DNA of 5,887 bases, from assembly GCA_002084985.1 (NCBI GenBank), contig MZGO01000047.1, positions 1 through 5,887 on the forward strand, in the 5' to 3' direction. Positions within the stretch are counted from its first letter, which is position 1, and the number at the start of each line of letters is the position of its first letter. The notes under the pieces are model-generated. The model ran no database searches. It had not been told where the DNA came from and was given only the letters and a program-made list of their open reading frames with translations. Origin of the DNA: Thermotoga sp. 4484_232 (GTDB lineage Bacteria > Thermotogota > Thermotogae > Thermotogales > Thermotogaceae). Positions 4,544 to 5,887 of the stretch are shown here, in pieces. The position numbers and the translations under genes were made by a program.

Positions 4544-5887
4544 GGTTCTGAGATACAGAAAAGGTGAGAAAGTACTCGAGGACTTTCCCTATTCTGGTAG
4601 AGTAAAAGTTGCCCTGATATTCCCAAATAAATACAACATAGCATCGTCCAGTTTAAGTTTTTCATTCGTCGCAAAACTTCTTAACGAATCAGGTATTGTT
4701 TGTGAAAGGTTCTTCCATGAAGGATGGTTCAGAAAATATTACTCGCTGGAAACACAATCACCACTTGATGAGTTCAGGATATGGGCTTTCTCGGTTCATC
4801 ACGAGTTGGATTTTTTCAATGTTTTGGAACTTCTGAAAAACAAAGGGATTCCTCTGTCTTGGAGAGAGAGAAATAAAGATCATCCTCTGATAATTGTTGG
4901 GGGAGCCCTTACATATTTTGCCCCATTCATGTTTTGGGAAGTTGCCGATGCGATCTACCATGGAGATCTTGAAGAGTACCTTGAAAAATTTGTGGAATCT
5001 CTGCTGCTGAATGAAAAAGGAAAGGTACTATCTTCTCTCCTTCAGATACCATCGGTTTCCATCCCACCTGAAGGGAAGGTTTTCAAGAAACTCGCTACTT
5101 ATGAAAATCTCAACGATAATCCACCTTACTCTCATGTGATACCTTCTTATGGGGAATTTTCAAAGAGACTCCTTGTGGAAGTGGGGAGAGGCTGTATTCG
5201 AAGATGTAAATTTTGTGTAGCAGGTCATACGCAAAAACCGGTCCGTTTCATTAAACCCAATGTGCTTAAAAAGATTGTGGAGAAATACAAGGAAGAAAAA
5301 TTCGGTTTTATAAGTGCTACGATAACGGATTATCCTTGGTTAGATGAACTTTTGGATGTTCTTGAAAGATATTCGATAAAGTTTTCTGTTTCCTCTATGA
5401 GAATGGATGGATTGAATCTACGTCTTTTGAAGCTTTTGAAAAAATCGGGTCAGAAGACCTTCACTGTGGCTCCTGAAGGAGGCTCGCAGAAGATCAGGGA
5501 TATCCTTGGGAAAGATATAGAAGAGGAAGATATAGAAAATGCACTGCAAGTAGGAAGAGAAGCTGGTTTTGATAGAATAAAAATGTACTTCATATATGGC
5601 TTGGAAGAGGAGAGAGAAGAGGATTTGATTGCTATAAAGGAGCTGGCTGATTTTGCAAGGTCTCTGGGATACACCAAGATAACTCTGAGCTTGAATCCGT
5701 TGATTCCAAAACCAAGAACACCCTTTGAAAAAAGAGCCATGCTTCCTTTTCGTATCCTTCGAGAGAAGTTTCTGTTCTTAAAAAAAATTCTGAGGGACTA
5801 CAGATTGACGTTCGAAGGTATAAGAGAGAGCATACTTCAATACAGGCTCGCTTTCGCAGATGAGTCTCTATCAAGAGAATGGGTGAA
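4500..5887 (+). CDS. B12-binding-like/radical SAM domain protein (3' truncated by window edge)
   Basis: The frame is open for 462 codons and runs off the window, so the C-terminus is unseen. After a basic N-terminus, residues 35 to about 175 look like the Rossmann domain found before many radical SAM cores: VKVALIFPNKYNIASSSLS, then LIIVGG and an A-D-A-I-Y-H-G-D segment. No D-x-H-x-x-G cobalamin-ligand motif is visible. The radical SAM core starts at VEVGRGCIRRCKFC, with cysteines C232, C236 and C239 (C-x3-C-x2-C) to bind a 4Fe-4S cluster for cleaving S-adenosylmethionine. It continues with SMRMDG (299-304), APEGGS (324-329), IKMYFIYGLEEE (360-371) and NPLIPKPRTPFE. This layout resembles the large uncharacterised B12-binding/radical SAM group recalled as TIGR03960-like; the reaction and substrate are unknown. 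A TTG start with GGAGGG gives a 44-bp overlap with the thioesterase gene, so it is probably the fourth gene of the tilS-ftsH operon. Confidence 0.88.
   Translation, partial: MRRPRKSSDYREYYEVLRYRKGEKVLEDFPYSGRVKVALIFPNKYNIASSSLSFSFVAKLLNESGIVCERFFHEGWFRKYYSLETQSPLDEFRIWAFSVHHELDFFNVLELLKNKGIPLSWRERNKDHPLIIVGGALTYFAPFMFWEVADAIYHGDLEEYLEKFVESLLLNEKGKVLSSLLQIPSVSIPPEGKVFKKLATYENLNDNPPYSHVIPSYGEFSKRLLVEVGRGCIRRCKFCVAGHTQKPVRFIKPNVLKKIVEKYKEEKFGFISATITDYPWLDELLDVLERYSIKFSVSSMRMDGLNLRLLKLLKKSGQKTFTVAPEGGSQKIRDILGKDIEEEDIENALQVGREAGFDRIKMYFIYGLEEEREEDLIAIKELADFARSLGYTKITLSLNPLIPKPRTPFEKRAMLPFRILREKFLFLKKILRDYRLTFEGIRESILQYRLAFADESLSREWV

Noticed and set aside
1..5887. CRISPR array, insertion sequence or transposon ends
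   Set aside because: No regularly spaced repeats, terminal inverted repeats or transposase/integrase coding sequence were seen.

Overview
The window looks like a chromosomal segment from a member of the Thermotogales (Thermotoga or Pseudothermotoga type). The FtsH protein carries its key residues at K207, F234, H423, H427 and D500, which is the numbering I recall for Thermotoga maritima FtsH. Genes are tightly packed, several start with TTG or GTG, Shine-Dalgarno sequences are very strong (GGAGG), and Arg/Ile codons lean to AGA/AGG and ATA. The base composition looks only moderately AT-rich by eye. The genus is an inference; the protein-level calls do not depend on it.

Region 1 (1-741) holds small accessory genes. 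On the minus strand is a complete MNT-domain nucleotidyltransferase, the MntA-type antitoxin half of a HEPN/MNT module. A well-formed ribosome binding site and ATG overlap its 3' end, where the HEPN toxin gene should begin, but that frame meets a stop after nine codons. Diverging from it across 84 bp is a GTG-started 68-residue RelB-like antitoxin. It is followed by what reads as a decayed RelE/ParE-type toxin: no standard start codon, and a stop or frameshift after about 33 codons. Both antitoxin halves therefore look intact, while neither toxin is intact as far as can be seen.

Region 2 (775-900) is a near-consensus sigma-A-type promoter followed by a tRNA-Thr(CGT) gene with an encoded CCA end. 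Between the toxin remnant and this promoter (about 742-774) I see no gene and no convincing terminator.

Region 3 (929-5887) is a same-strand operon: tilS (tRNA-Ile lysidine synthase), ftsH (membrane AAA+ zinc protease), an FlK-like hotdog-fold thioesterase, and a radical SAM protein that runs off the right edge. The last three genes overlap their upstream neighbour by 17, 4 and 44 bp, and each has its Shine-Dalgarno inside the preceding gene, which suggests translational coupling. tilS begins only 28 bp after the tRNA and no terminator is visible between them, so the tRNA promoter may drive the whole operon. TilS makes the tRNA-Ile that reads AUA codons, and these genes use ATA often.

No new defence or mobile system is evident. 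The points most worth checking are the two apparently toxin-less antitoxin genes, the tRNA-tilS co-transcription, the altered active-site position in the thioesterase, and the uncharacterised radical SAM protein.
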